Below are positions 1 to 6,617 of a stretch of 7,944 nt of DNA, piece by piece. The position numbers and the translations under genes were made by a program. The notes under the pieces were generated by a model. The model did not search any database, was not told the DNA's origin, and saw only the letters and a program-made list of their open reading frames with translations. Position 1 is the first letter of the stretch. Every line of letters begins with the position of its first letter. This DNA is from a bacterium. Lineage in GTDB: Bacteria > Desulfobacterota > GWC2-55-46 > S146-80 > JALXFI01. Where the stretch lies: the NCBI GenBank assembly GCA_027069035.1, contig JALXFI010000077.1:1-7944 (forward strand), in the 5' to 3' direction.

Positions 1-14
1 CTTTATATCAAATC

Positions 15-49
15 GACTATGGGACGTAGTTCGATAATGTTCCATAGTC
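15..49. repeat. inverted repeat, 11-bp arms
   Basis: GACTATGGGAC (15-25) pairs with GTTCCATAGTC (39-49) across a 13-nt loop, with one G-T wobble. No T-run follows on either strand in a position that would make a terminator. Its function is unknown. Confidence 0.6.
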
Positions 50-66
50 AAATTATACTGAAGTCT

Positions 67-104
67 TCGCCTTAAGGCGAGGGATTTTAGATCCCATTAT
101 GGGA
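67..104. repeat. perfect palindrome plus two overlapping hairpins
   Basis: TCGCCTTAAGGCGA (67-80) is a perfect 14-bp palindrome. Directly after it, GGGAT (81-85) can pair with ATCCC (91-95). The same ATCCC tract also belongs to a second hairpin, TCCCAT (92-97) with ATGGGA (99-104), so these last two structures exclude each other. Only the pairing is seen; no role can be assigned. Confidence 0.55.
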
Positions 105-133
105 CATTAAGCTACAGGCTTCATTCCCCACCT

Positions 134-150
134 GTCACGCTCAGCGTGAC
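134..150. repeat. perfect 7-bp hairpin
   Basis: GTCACGC (134-140) and GCGTGAC (144-150) form a perfect stem closed by a 3-nt TCA loop. It resembles the GTCACGC-type palindromes that are common between genes in many bacteria. Whether it is repeated elsewhere in this genome cannot be seen here. Confidence 0.55.
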
Positions 151-190
151 TTGCGAACCCCGATAAAGTCAATGCGGGGGTGGTGAAGCG

Positions 191-215
191 AAAGGATAAT
201 TGAAACCCATCCTTT
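191..215 (-). terminator. weak candidate terminator for lptD
   Basis: AAAGGAT and ATCCTTT arms (191-197 and 209-215) enclose an 11-nt loop about 70 nt downstream of the lptD stop, read on the minus strand. The stem is AT-rich and is followed by only a short T tract before GC-containing sequence, so it is a poor intrinsic terminator. No better candidate was found in 1-286. Confidence 0.25.
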
Positions 216-286
216 AAAATATTTGAAACCTACAATTCATCTCTGACTGCTGTGTTTCTTGCAATCCTTTTCTTCGTTAAACACTA

Positions 287-2425
287 TCAATGTCTCTCAG
301 GCATCTTTCCGCTGACACTTGCCACCTCTCCAAGTCCAAGAAGATTGATGGATACCATAAAAATCCTTTCATCAGGCCTTTCAACTCTTTTTATCTCACC
401 TCCCCAGCATTGGCCATTATACTTTAAACCAAACATGGTCTCCAGTGTTGATATATCGCTGTCGCCCGCTGTTTCATCGAAACGCGAGAATCTGCTTCTG
501 TGAAATGCCTCAATGGATTCGCTAAAACGTACATTTACCATAAGGTCTACATAATCGGTGGAACCCCTTGTATAATCATACCCTACGGATAGATTGTCTC
601 CTCTTTTATCCGAAAGCTCAAAAGACATAATAAATTTGTCAAACCTGTGTCCATAAGGGTCGAAGTCACCCTTTGTCTTGACAGCTATTGCCTCATAGGG
701 AAAAAGATTAAGCTCCGCAGATATTACTGAAAACGGACGCCTTTTTTCGTTTGGATTAAGGTCTCTTGTAAATTCATGGATATCAAATGACTGAGATATC
801 TGAAAAAAAAGAGCGTCCCGATATAAACGTTCCTCCTCTGCCTGTTTCCTTTCCGTAACAATAGATGTCAAAGAGTAGGTAACCTTGTTTTCTTCTACAA
901 TTCTGTCAACCTCATCAAAAGATGGAAGACTCTCCTGATTTACGTCAGGTATATAACTATAACTGATATGAGGCCTCAGGGTATGTCTAAACTTTATATC
1001 GCCGATTTCAGAAAAGACTCTCGCAAAGGTTGTCTCCGCGCTAAGAGACAGGTCATAGAGTTCTCTGCCTCTGTTTCTCTCACCTTCGCTAAGCCAGTAC
1101 TGTGTTTCCCTTAAACCCGCCTGGGGTGTAAGTTCAAAAAAACCCCATGGTTTTAAAGGCAGGGAGATGCGGGGATGGATATCCAGCCTGATCCCATCAA
1201 TCCCCTTACGTCTTCTGAAATTTATCACAGACGAATCAAGCGAGATATAAAACTGTGTTCTGCCCATACCTATGCTTGAACCCGTAAGGGTTATCTGAGG
1301 CAGCCTCTGAAGGGTATCTTCATCGTTATCTTTTAAAAGATCGTCAAAAAAACGGAACTGACTCACAAGGTTGAGCTTGCCAAATGCCTTTGAAACAGTA
1401 AGGTTCGACTCCAACTTCTGAACAGTCCTCTCTGAAAGGTCCTTATAGAAGTCAAGAAAGTACTCATCATCGCTTACCTCATTTACATTCAAACTAAATT
1501 CAATCCCATACGGCAGTTCCTCTTTATGTTCTAATGTCGCCCTCCAGCGGTCATCTTCGGCATCCTGAGGATGATTGAGATTATCCTCCACCGTTCTGAA
1601 CTGCCTCACCCTCTCAATATCTTTCTCTCTGAAATGGTAGAAGAAAAAACTGCCCTCACTGCCTGTCTTTCTTATGTATCTATATTCAATCCCTTCCCCC
1701 ATACCCCTTTCAACCTCATAATCAAGGTAAAAAGTTGCATCTGTATTCCTTGATATTGCCCAGAAAAAGGAATTATACATGGCAAAACCCTTAAGGTCGG
1801 AAAAACCTAATCCGGGAGTCAGGAAACCTGTCTTCCTGTCCTTCCCAACAGGTATCACAAGATAGGGAAAGTAAAGCACAGGTACTTTTTTTATATAGAA
1901 TACGGTATTTTTTGATGTTAGATATTCACCCCTGATCAATCTTACATCCGAACCAACAAAACTCCACTCCGGGGGGACACAATCACAGGTAGTAAACCTG
2001 CCCTGTATTACCTCATAATTGTTCTCGTCAGATCTTACAAGTTTATTCGCTTTTACATGAAGATTTGCCGGTTTGAAGAATATTTTGCCGCTCTCCATAG
2101 AACCGGTTCCTCCATTAAAATCGATATCAAGTCTCTTGCCTCTGGCAACCCCGCCTTCCGCATCCGTAACAACCACATTGCCTTCGGCAAGCGCCTTTAA
2201 AGTAGCCCGGTTAAAGGTCAATCTATCCGACTCAACCTTAAGACCGCCCTGAACAACCACAACATCCTTTTCAAAAACAACTATATCGGAGTTGCGATTA
2301 TAGACTGCCGTCTTTGAATGAATCCTAATAGGCCCTTTTTTAGAGGCGTTTCCAAAACTAAGTGATTTGTCTGGGATAAAAATGACTGATAAAACAATAA
2401 GTACAAATAAATATTTTAAACGCAA
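287..2425 (-). CDS. lptD: LPS-assembly protein LptD (OstA/Imp), outer membrane
   Basis: LptD is the outer-membrane beta-barrel that, plugged by LptE, takes LPS from the periplasmic Lpt bridge and inserts it in the outer leaflet. The 712-residue product starts with a signal peptide (hydrophobic residues about 5-17). An OstA/LptA-like beta-jellyroll follows (about 30-140, with FEKDVVVVQGG and GNVVVTDAEG). Then comes the family signature around 144-208: CDC, PPEWSF, the PVLYFPYLVIPVGKDRKTG segment and LTPGLGFSD. The rest, to about 700, alternates aromatic and polar residues as expected of the barrel, ending in a GLG-containing strand. It is slightly shorter than E. coli LptD (784). Only three cysteines occur: 147, 149 and 673. 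The start is TTG: an in-frame TGA lies at 2437-2435, no other start codon falls between, and none follows before the signal peptide ends. The gene appears monocistronic in this window. No lptE, surA or lptA is adjacent. Confidence 0.95.
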   Translation of the reverse strand: MRLKYLFVLIVLSVIFIPDKSLSFGNASKKGPIRIHSKTAVYNRNSDIVVFEKDVVVVQGGLKVESDRLTFNRATLKALAEGNVVVTDAEGGVARGKRLDIDFNGGTGSMESGKIFFKPANLHVKANKLVRSDENNYEVIQGRFTTCDCVPPEWSFVGSDVRLIRGEYLTSKNTVFYIKKVPVLYFPYLVIPVGKDRKTGFLTPGLGFSDLKGFAMYNSFFWAISRNTDATFYLDYEVERGMGEGIEYRYIRKTGSEGSFFFYHFREKDIERVRQFRTVEDNLNHPQDAEDDRWRATLEHKEELPYGIEFSLNVNEVSDDEYFLDFYKDLSERTVQKLESNLTVSKAFGKLNLVSQFRFFDDLLKDNDEDTLQRLPQITLTGSSIGMGRTQFYISLDSSVINFRRRKGIDGIRLDIHPRISLPLKPWGFFELTPQAGLRETQYWLSEGERNRGRELYDLSLSAETTFARVFSEIGDIKFRHTLRPHISYSYIPDVNQESLPSFDEVDRIVEENKVTYSLTSIVTERKQAEEERLYRDALFFQISQSFDIHEFTRDLNPNEKRRPFSVISAELNLFPYEAIAVKTKGDFDPYGHRFDKFIMSFELSDKRGDNLSVGYDYTRGSTDYVDLMVNVRFSESIEAFHRSRFSRFDETAGDSDISTLETMFGLKYNGQCWGGEIKRVERPDERIFMVSINLLGLGEVASVSGKMPERH

Positions 2426-2431
2426 TGCAAA

Positions 2432-2436
2432 CCCTC
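2432..2436 (-). promoter_or_regulatory. ribosome binding site deciding the lptD TTG start
   Basis: GAGGG on the minus strand sits 6 nt before TTG at 2425, which is ideal spacing. It overlaps an in-frame TGA (2437-2435) that rules out any longer reading. This supports a genuine non-ATG start. Confidence 0.65.
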
Positions 2437-2522
2437 AAAACAAATCCCTGATTAGTGTCTAAAGAGCGGAAATCAGAATTGCAAACAAGCGCCTCAATCG
2501 CTGTGTTTCCTTGTTATATCAT

Positions 2523-2552
2523 GCAATAGCCTTCAATATGTTTTACGGTCAA
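2523..2552 (-). promoter_or_regulatory. candidate sigma-70-type promoter for lptD
   Basis: On the minus strand TTGACC (2552-2547) is followed after 18 nt by TATTGC (2528-2523), about 98 nt before the lptD start codon. The -35 is good and the -10 is mediocre. A TATAAC hexamer lies slightly further downstream without a well-spaced -35. The call rests on consensus likeness only. Confidence 0.3.
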
Positions 2553-2682
2553 GAAGGGTCTCTATGCTCTAAAGGGCGCTTTTGCTCTGTATTTTTGATA
2601 TGGGCACAATTGTAGTACAACTTTAAACGATTATAAAGCACTATTTTTGTAGAAGTCCCTAAACATTAAATAAATTTTGTTG

Positions 2683-2705
2683 TATTCTGCGTATTCAGCG
2701 GAATG
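2683..2705. repeat. short hairpin
   Basis: ATTCTGC (2684-2690) pairs with GCGGAAT (2698-2704) around a 7-nt loop, with one wobble. The stem can extend by one more wobble pair. It is the first of three hairpins in this gap. Confidence 0.45.
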
Positions 2706-2763
2706 GGGTATTGCATGGATTTAAAAATACTAAATGCCCGATGGGTGACTGGTGTAATGACCC

Positions 2764-2785
2764 AAATCCCGCGATAGCGGGATTT
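2764..2785. repeat. perfect 9-bp hairpin
   Basis: AAATCCCGC (2764-2772) and GCGGGATTT (2777-2785) form a perfect stem with a GATA loop. No T-run follows immediately on the plus strand; on the minus strand the stem runs into GGGTCATTA, so it is not a classic intrinsic terminator. It looks like an intergenic palindromic repeat unit. Confidence 0.6.
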
Positions 2786-2860
2786 GAAACTATGCCGACA
2801 CTAAATTATGTTTTTAATTTGGAAAGGCCGGAACGACCCGTACCGAGAGGAGTTTTTTGC

Positions 2861-2936
2861 AAGGTCAAGGAAATCAAAGGTTTGTGCACAGGCATACTAA
2901 AGTATGCCGCACAAACAAACCTGAAGATTGACACTT
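2861..2936. repeat. long imperfect palindromic element (about 76 nt)
   Basis: The core is GGCATACT (2891-2898) with AGTATGCC (2901-2908), closed by only two bases. Around it GTTTGTGC (2880-2887) pairs with GCACAAAC (2909-2916), leaving an ACA bulge on the left. The outermost arms AAG/GTCAA (2861-2868) match TTGAC/CTT (2928-2936). GGTTT (2879-2883) can alternatively pair with AAACC (2917-2921). The element lies 34 bp beyond the stop of the ppiD-like gene, so it would form the 3' structure of that mRNA. It lacks a clear U-tract. A dispersed repeat or a mini transposable element are both possible. Confidence 0.6.
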
Positions 2937-2969
2937 AGATTGCGAAAAAGAACCCTTTCCGGATGAAAA

Positions 2970-4568
2970 CTAAATAGCGTCTCTATTAATATTAATATCT
3001 GTCTTGCTTTTTACGTTAAGCAACCACGCGTTAAGGAGTTCATCCTTTTTTATCTTTTCAACTTCCTTTGTAAATTCAATGCGGTGAGCATTGAACTCAT
3101 CTTCTGCCGGTTCCATCTTTCCGATAAGCTCAACTACAAAATATGTATTACCTCCCTTAAGAACAGCGTATCTATTTGCATCTAAGCTAAGCTGAAATGC
3201 CTTTTGCTCTACCATTGAAACAGGTAAATTCAGACCCGAGACCGTAGATTGGAGACGCGAAAAAAAGCCGGTCTTACCAACTTTAAGCCCTTTGTTTTTA
3301 GCAACCTGCGCAAAAGCCTCCCCGTCTTTAAGGTTTTTAAGTAGTTTAAAGGCAATCTCCCTTGCTTTCAGGTTTGCTTTATTAATCGTCAATCGAAGCG
3401 CCGCTTTATCCTTTGCATCTTCAAACGGTGGTATATGTTCTTCAACTATGTTTGCAAGTTCAAGGATATATACTTTGCCGTCCATTGTCACTGGATTGCT
3501 GACCTCACCTGAATCGAGTGATGTAACATTATCCAAAAGTTCTTGGTTTGCAGCCACAATATTTGCCTTTGAACCTTTATAGAAAAGCCCTGTATTTTTA
3601 ATATCAAGACCTTCCTTCTTTGCGGCATCGCCAAGGCTAACGGCTTCCTTTATAGTTGCATCAACAATATTGTTGGCTTTCTCTATAGCTAAATCAAGAG
3701 ATTTATTTTTTATTAAAATATCCTTAATTGATTTACTTACCTTGTTAAGAGGGAACGTTTCTTCTTTATCACCCTTTTTTTCTTTAAATTCAGAGATATT
3801 TTGATCGTAATAATCCGCAATCTCTTCATCTGAAACCGTTACTTCCTCTTTAAAGTTTGAGGGGTCCAAAACAAGATAGTTTACCTCAAAACCCCTTGGA
3901 AGTTTAAAGGACTCCTTGTTTGCATCGAAGTATTCTTTAATCTCGGTATCGCTTGGTTTTATCTCCTTAAGGAATGGCAATGCGTCTATCTTCATAAACT
4001 TAAGGTTTATTTTTCTATAACGAGTGTCAAAAAGAGTTCTTATCTCTCCTCCGGATGTCTTAACCGAGTCGGTTATAATACTTGTTATTTTTTCGATAAT
4101 CATATCGTCACGCACACTTTTTTCAAACTTTGCAGGGGTAAGCCCCTCGTTCCTCAATAAGTACAGGTATCTCCTTTTGCTGAAATATCCATTGTCCTGA
4201 AATGCGGGTATGCTTTTTATCTTTGCAAGGAGTTCTTCGTCACTTATGCTGATATCCATCTTCTTTGCTTCCTTTAATATAACAGCCCTGTTTATAAGGG
4301 TATCAAGGACATTCTCCTTTAGGTTGATATCTTCAAGCATTTTATCGGAAAAAGCATCTCCATAACGTTGTTTTATAAGCTTTATCTGGGACCGATAGGC
4401 CTTAAGAAAACTGGCCTGTGATATTACAGTATCGTCAATCTTTGCAACGACACTGCCACGGCTGCCTCTTAAGCCTCCAATCCCCCAGAATACAAATACC
4501 GCAATAATAATAAAGAATGCCCCCTGGATGAAGATGGAACTTGTCTTTTTTCTCATGAATTTTAACAT
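2970..4568 (-). CDS. ppiD: PpiD/SurA-like membrane-anchored periplasmic chaperone without recognisable parvulin active site
   Basis: PpiD-type proteins are inner-membrane-anchored chaperones that act on proteins leaving the Sec translocon; many carry a parvulin prolyl isomerase domain. This 532-residue protein has a short basic N-terminus and one transmembrane helix (about 12-31). A SurA-N/PpiD-type helical chaperone domain follows (about 36-190), including GYFSKRRYLYLLRNEG and LTPAKFEKSVRDDM, which are typical of PpiD. Next is the SDTEIKEYFDANKESFKLPRG and FEVNYLVLD segment (206-235). After this a catalytic parvulin would be expected, but no HIL or GGDLG-type motif is visible. Instead, residues 294-392 and 402-499 align with each other as two divergent parvulin-like modules. 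The C-terminus is helical. The ATG at 4568 has GAGG 10 nt upstream; the Met at residue 5 has no ribosome site. It is divergent from mreB. Assignment as PpiD-like is firm; isomerase activity is doubtful. Confidence 0.8.
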   Translation of the reverse strand: MLKFMRKKTSSIFIQGAFFIIIAVFVFWGIGGLRGSRGSVVAKIDDTVISQASFLKAYRSQIKLIKQRYGDAFSDKMLEDINLKENVLDTLINRAVILKEAKKMDISISDEELLAKIKSIPAFQDNGYFSKRRYLYLLRNEGLTPAKFEKSVRDDMIIEKITSIITDSVKTSGGEIRTLFDTRYRKINLKFMKIDALPFLKEIKPSDTEIKEYFDANKESFKLPRGFEVNYLVLDPSNFKEEVTVSDEEIADYYDQNISEFKEKKGDKEETFPLNKVSKSIKDILIKNKSLDLAIEKANNIVDATIKEAVSLGDAAKKEGLDIKNTGLFYKGSKANIVAANQELLDNVTSLDSGEVSNPVTMDGKVYILELANIVEEHIPPFEDAKDKAALRLTINKANLKAREIAFKLLKNLKDGEAFAQVAKNKGLKVGKTGFFSRLQSTVSGLNLPVSMVEQKAFQLSLDANRYAVLKGGNTYFVVELIGKMEPAEDEFNAHRIEFTKEVEKIKKDELLNAWLLNVKSKTDININRDAI

Positions 4569-4686
4569 TTCTCTACTGCCTCACTTTGAAAAATTTTTTT
4601 CAGAACATTATTGTATATATATTAAGTTTATATTTTATTAAGTTTTTTATTCTACTATACAGAGGTAATTAAATTCAATCTTTTTC

Positions 4687-4715
4687 TTGCTAAGCAATAG
4701 GCTTTTTGATAGTAT
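4687..4715 (+). promoter_or_regulatory. sigma-70-type promoter for mreBC
   Basis: TTGCTA (4687-4692) and TAGTAT (4710-4715) are separated by exactly 17 nt. Transcription would begin near 4722, giving a leader of about 34 nt that includes the mreB ribosome site. It is predicted from the sequence only. Confidence 0.5.
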
Positions 4716-4736
4716 CTAAAAAATTTCGACTAATTG

Positions 4737-4743
4737 AAAGGAG
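4737..4743 (+). promoter_or_regulatory. ribosome binding site of mreB
   Basis: AAAGGAG is a strong Shine-Dalgarno match. Its 12-nt distance to the ATG at 4756 is longer than usual, but no other start codon lies closer, and the protein begins as MreB proteins normally do. It is the only strong ribosome site in the mre cluster. Confidence 0.7.
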
Positions 4744-4755
4744 ATTATAAACCTT

Positions 4756-5790
4756 ATGGTATTTAATGCCTTATTGAGGTATTTTTCTAAAGATCTGGCC
4801 ATTGACCTTGGCACCGCAAATACCCTTATTTGTCTTAAAGACAGAGGGGTGGTTTGTGATGAACCTTCCGTCGTTGCAGTCCAAAAGGATGCAAAAGGCG
4901 TAAAAAAGGTTCTTGCTGTAGGCAAGAAGGCAAAGGCAATGCTTGGCAAGACCCCTGCAAATATAGTTGCCATAAGACCGATGAAGGACGGAGTCATATC
5001 GGACTTTGAAGTTACGGAAGCAATGCTCAAGTATTTTATAGAATTGGTTCACAAGAGAAAGAGTCTTGTTAGGCCAAGGGTTGTAATAAGTGTACCTTCC
5101 GGCATTACTCCTGTTGAAAGGCGAGCAGTAAAGGAATCGGCGCAGTCGGCGGGCGCAACGGAGGTATATCTTATTGAAGAGCCAATGGCCGCAGCTATTG
5201 GGGCGGGGCTTCCAATTACAGAACCATCCGGAAACATGATTGTCGACATAGGCGGAGGCACTACTGAAGTGGCTGTAATATCCCTTGGCGGAATTGTCAC
5301 AGCAAAATCTATAAGGATGGCCGGTGATATGATGGACGATGCGGTTGTCCAATACGTTAAAAGGAAATACAATATGTTAATCGGACAATCGACTGCAGAG
5401 CGGATCAAGATAAATATGGGACTTGCCATCCCTGAAGATGAAAGATGTGTTATGGAGATAAAAGGTAGGGACCTTCTAAACGGCATACCAAGGACCATGG
5501 AGATCGTTGATGAAGAGATAAGAGAGGCCCTTGTCGAACCGGTAAATGCTATTGTGGATGCAGTAAGGGTTACTCTGGAAAGGACTCCGCCGGAACTTGC
5601 CGCCGACATCGTTGATAAGGGCATTGTGCTTGCCGGAGGAGGGGCTCTTCTTAAAAATTTAGATACCCTTATTAGTGAAGATACAAAACTTCCGGTAACA
5701 ACAGCCGAAGACCCTCTTACCTGTGTTGCCCGAGGCTCCGGTAAAGTATTGGATGATTTTAGTTTATTAAAGGGTGTTGTTGTATCGTAG
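4756..5790 (+). CDS. mreB: rod shape-determining actin homologue MreB
   Basis: MreB is a bacterial actin that forms ATP-dependent filaments on the inner face of the cytoplasmic membrane and directs lateral peptidoglycan synthesis through MreC, MreD, RodA and PBP2. The 344-residue length is standard for the family. The actin-fold motifs are in order: phosphate-1 loop DLGTANTL (17-24), RPMKDGVISDFEVTEAMLKYF (74-94), SVPSGITPVERRAVKESA (112-129), the catalytic-side EEPMAAAIGAGLP (141-153), phosphate-2 loop DIGGGTTEVAV (164-174), AERIKINMG (214-222), and adenosine loop GIVLAGGGALLKNLD (289-303). No key residue appears missing. The N-terminal MVFNALLRYFS is probably a membrane-binding amphipathic stretch. 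It is the first gene of the plus-strand cluster, with its own promoter and strong ribosome site, and its stop lies 7 nt before mreC. Confidence 0.98.
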   Translation: MVFNALLRYFSKDLAIDLGTANTLICLKDRGVVCDEPSVVAVQKDAKGVKKVLAVGKKAKAMLGKTPANIVAIRPMKDGVISDFEVTEAMLKYFIELVHKRKSLVRPRVVISVPSGITPVERRAVKESAQSAGATEVYLIEEPMAAAIGAGLPITEPSGNMIVDIGGGTTEVAVISLGGIVTAKSIRMAGDMMDDAVVQYVKRKYNMLIGQSTAERIKINMGLAIPEDERCVMEIKGRDLLNGIPRTMEIVDEEIREALVEPVNAIVDAVRVTLERTPPELAADIVDKGIVLAGGGALLKNLDTLISEDTKLPVTTAEDPLTCVARGSGKVLDDFSLLKGVVVS

Positions 5791-5797
5791 ATAATCT

Positions 5798-6616
5798 ATG
5801 ATTTTATACCTGATAAAGAAGTTCCAGGTTTATATTGTAGGTCTTTTTTTTATACTCCTTTCCGCACTTACCATAAGTTCGGGCATTAAAGGTCTGGGTG
5901 AAGATCAGATCGTAGGTGGCATTGTATCACATGTAGTCGCCCCTGTTCAGTCAACCATTACACATATAACGGATTTTTTTGGAAATATATGGAGTGACTA
6001 CATATATTTAGTTGAAAGTGAAAAGGAAAACATATTACTTAAAAAAGAGATTGACAAGCTTACCAGACTCAACAATGAATTAAAGGAAAAAGCCTCTTTT
6101 GGAGAAAGGGTTAAGGGATACCTTGATTTTAAAGAAAACAGTAAACTAAAACTTACTGCTGTGCGTATTGTTGGCTTAGACACATCAAGCCTTCATTATT
6201 CCGCTACGGTTGATAAAGGCAATGACAATGGAATAAAAAAGAATATGCCTGTTATTACCCCAAAAGGCATAGTAGGCAGAGTAATTAAGGTTTATCCGCA
6301 TAGCTCACAGGCTCTTTTTATCGTTGACCCTAACAGCACCGTTGATGCCCTTATCCAGAGAAGCCGTATAAGAGGCATTGTAGAGGGAAGAGGGGATAAT
6401 ACACTTGCAATGAAATATGTTCCAATAGATGCGGATGTGCTTATCGGAGATTACGTGATGAGTTCAGGTTTGAGCGGGGTATTTCCAAAAGGTCTTGCCA
6501 TTGGGCGTATAACAAAGATAGATAACGGTAAAGACGGCTTTTTTAAGATTATTGAACTTAAGCCTATAGTAACACTTCAAAAGCTGGAAGAGCTCCTTAT
6601 AGTAACAGAAAGGTGA
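5798..6616 (+). CDS. mreC: rod shape-determining protein MreC
   Basis: MreC is a bitopic inner-membrane protein whose periplasmic part dimerises and activates PBP2 in the elongation complex. The 272-residue product has a short cytoplasmic tail, one membrane helix (about 11-29), a charged coiled-coil (about 72-100, rich in Glu, Lys and Leu), and the paired beta-barrel MreC core from about 118. Family marks include the TVDKGNDNGIKKNMPVITPKGIVGRV stretch (137-162), VDPNSTVDALIQRSRIRGIVEG (176-197) and the GDYVMSSGLSGVFPKGLAIG segment (217-236). It begins 7 nt after the mreB stop and has no clear Shine-Dalgarno of its own, so translation is probably coupled to mreB. An intrinsic terminator starts one base after its stop codon. 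Confidence 0.95.
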   Translation: MILYLIKKFQVYIVGLFFILLSALTISSGIKGLGEDQIVGGIVSHVVAPVQSTITHITDFFGNIWSDYIYLVESEKENILLKKEIDKLTRLNNELKEKASFGERVKGYLDFKENSKLKLTAVRIVGLDTSSLHYSATVDKGNDNGIKKNMPVITPKGIVGRVIKVYPHSSQALFIVDPNSTVDALIQRSRIRGIVEGRGDNTLAMKYVPIDADVLIGDYVMSSGLSGVFPKGLAIGRITKIDNGKDGFFKIIELKPIVTLQKLEELLIVTER

Positions 6617-6617
6617 G

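Larger units (their letters stand above)
1..286. other. non-coding, hairpin-dense region downstream of lptD
   Basis: No credible gene was found in this stretch. It contains a run of short inverted repeats: 15-25 with 39-49, 67-80, 81-85 with 91-95, 92-97 with 99-104, 134-140 with 144-150, 158-162 with 175-179, and 191-197 with 209-215. The octamer TATGGGAC occurs at 18-25 and again at 98-105. On the minus strand this region lies directly after lptD, so it holds the 3' end of that transcript. The density of palindromes resembles dispersed intergenic repeats or the subterminal hairpins of a decayed IS200/IS605-type element. No transposase gene is visible to support the latter. Confidence 0.6.
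2426..2969. other. 544-bp gene-free region between the ppiD-like gene and lptD
   Basis: Both flanking genes are on the minus strand, so this is the 3' end of the ppiD-like gene plus the upstream region of lptD. The lptD-proximal part (2426-2680) is AT-rich and carries the candidate promoter. The distal part (2683-2956) contains three hairpins in succession. A 75-codon plus-strand reading frame (2711-2938, TTG start) exists, but it runs straight through the two larger palindromes and has no recognisable domain or good ribosome site, so it is not called as a gene. No tRNA or rRNA was recognised. Confidence 0.6.
4569..4755. promoter_or_regulatory. AT-rich divergent intergenic region between ppiD-like gene and mreB
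   Basis: These 187 bp must hold the start signals of both divergent genes. There are A/T tracts and a 10-bp direct repeat, TATTAAGTTT, at 4620-4629 and 4636-4645, offset by 16 bp. On the minus strand the repeats read AAACTTAATA; one copy could supply a TTAATA -35 with TATATA 16 nt further on, but sequence this AT-rich makes that unreliable. The ppiD-like gene has GAGG at 4582-4579. The mreB promoter is listed separately. Confidence 0.5.

Noticed and set aside
252..503. Plus-strand 83-codon frame at the 3' end of lptD
   Set aside because: It overlaps the well-supported lptD coding sequence in antisense and has no ribosome site or family features.
249..2509. 10-bp repeat GCTGTGTTTC at 249-258 and 2500-2509 flanking lptD
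   Set aside because: It is too short to claim as the target duplication or ends of a mobile element, and no transposase or inverted ends accompany it. Chance is the simplest explanation.
2609..2619. TTGTAGTACAA palindrome as an operator for lptD
   Set aside because: Five-base arms in AT-rich DNA about 185 bp upstream of the start are expected by chance, and it does not overlap the candidate promoter.
2711..2938. 75-codon plus-strand open frame in the gap upstream of lptD
   Set aside because: It starts at TTG without a convincing ribosome site, has no recognisable domain, and is largely made of the 2764-2785 and 2861-2936 palindromes read as protein. It is better explained as repeat DNA.
2940..2969. 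Possible intrinsic terminator just after the ppiD-like gene on the minus strand
   Set aside because: AAAG-GGTT-CTTT followed by Ts can be drawn, but the stem is only four clean pairs. It is not strong enough to call.
4771..5624. Long minus-strand open frames opposite mreB (to 193 codons)
   Set aside because: mreB on the plus strand is unmistakable and fully motif-supported. The antisense frames have no domain character and arise from codon bias.
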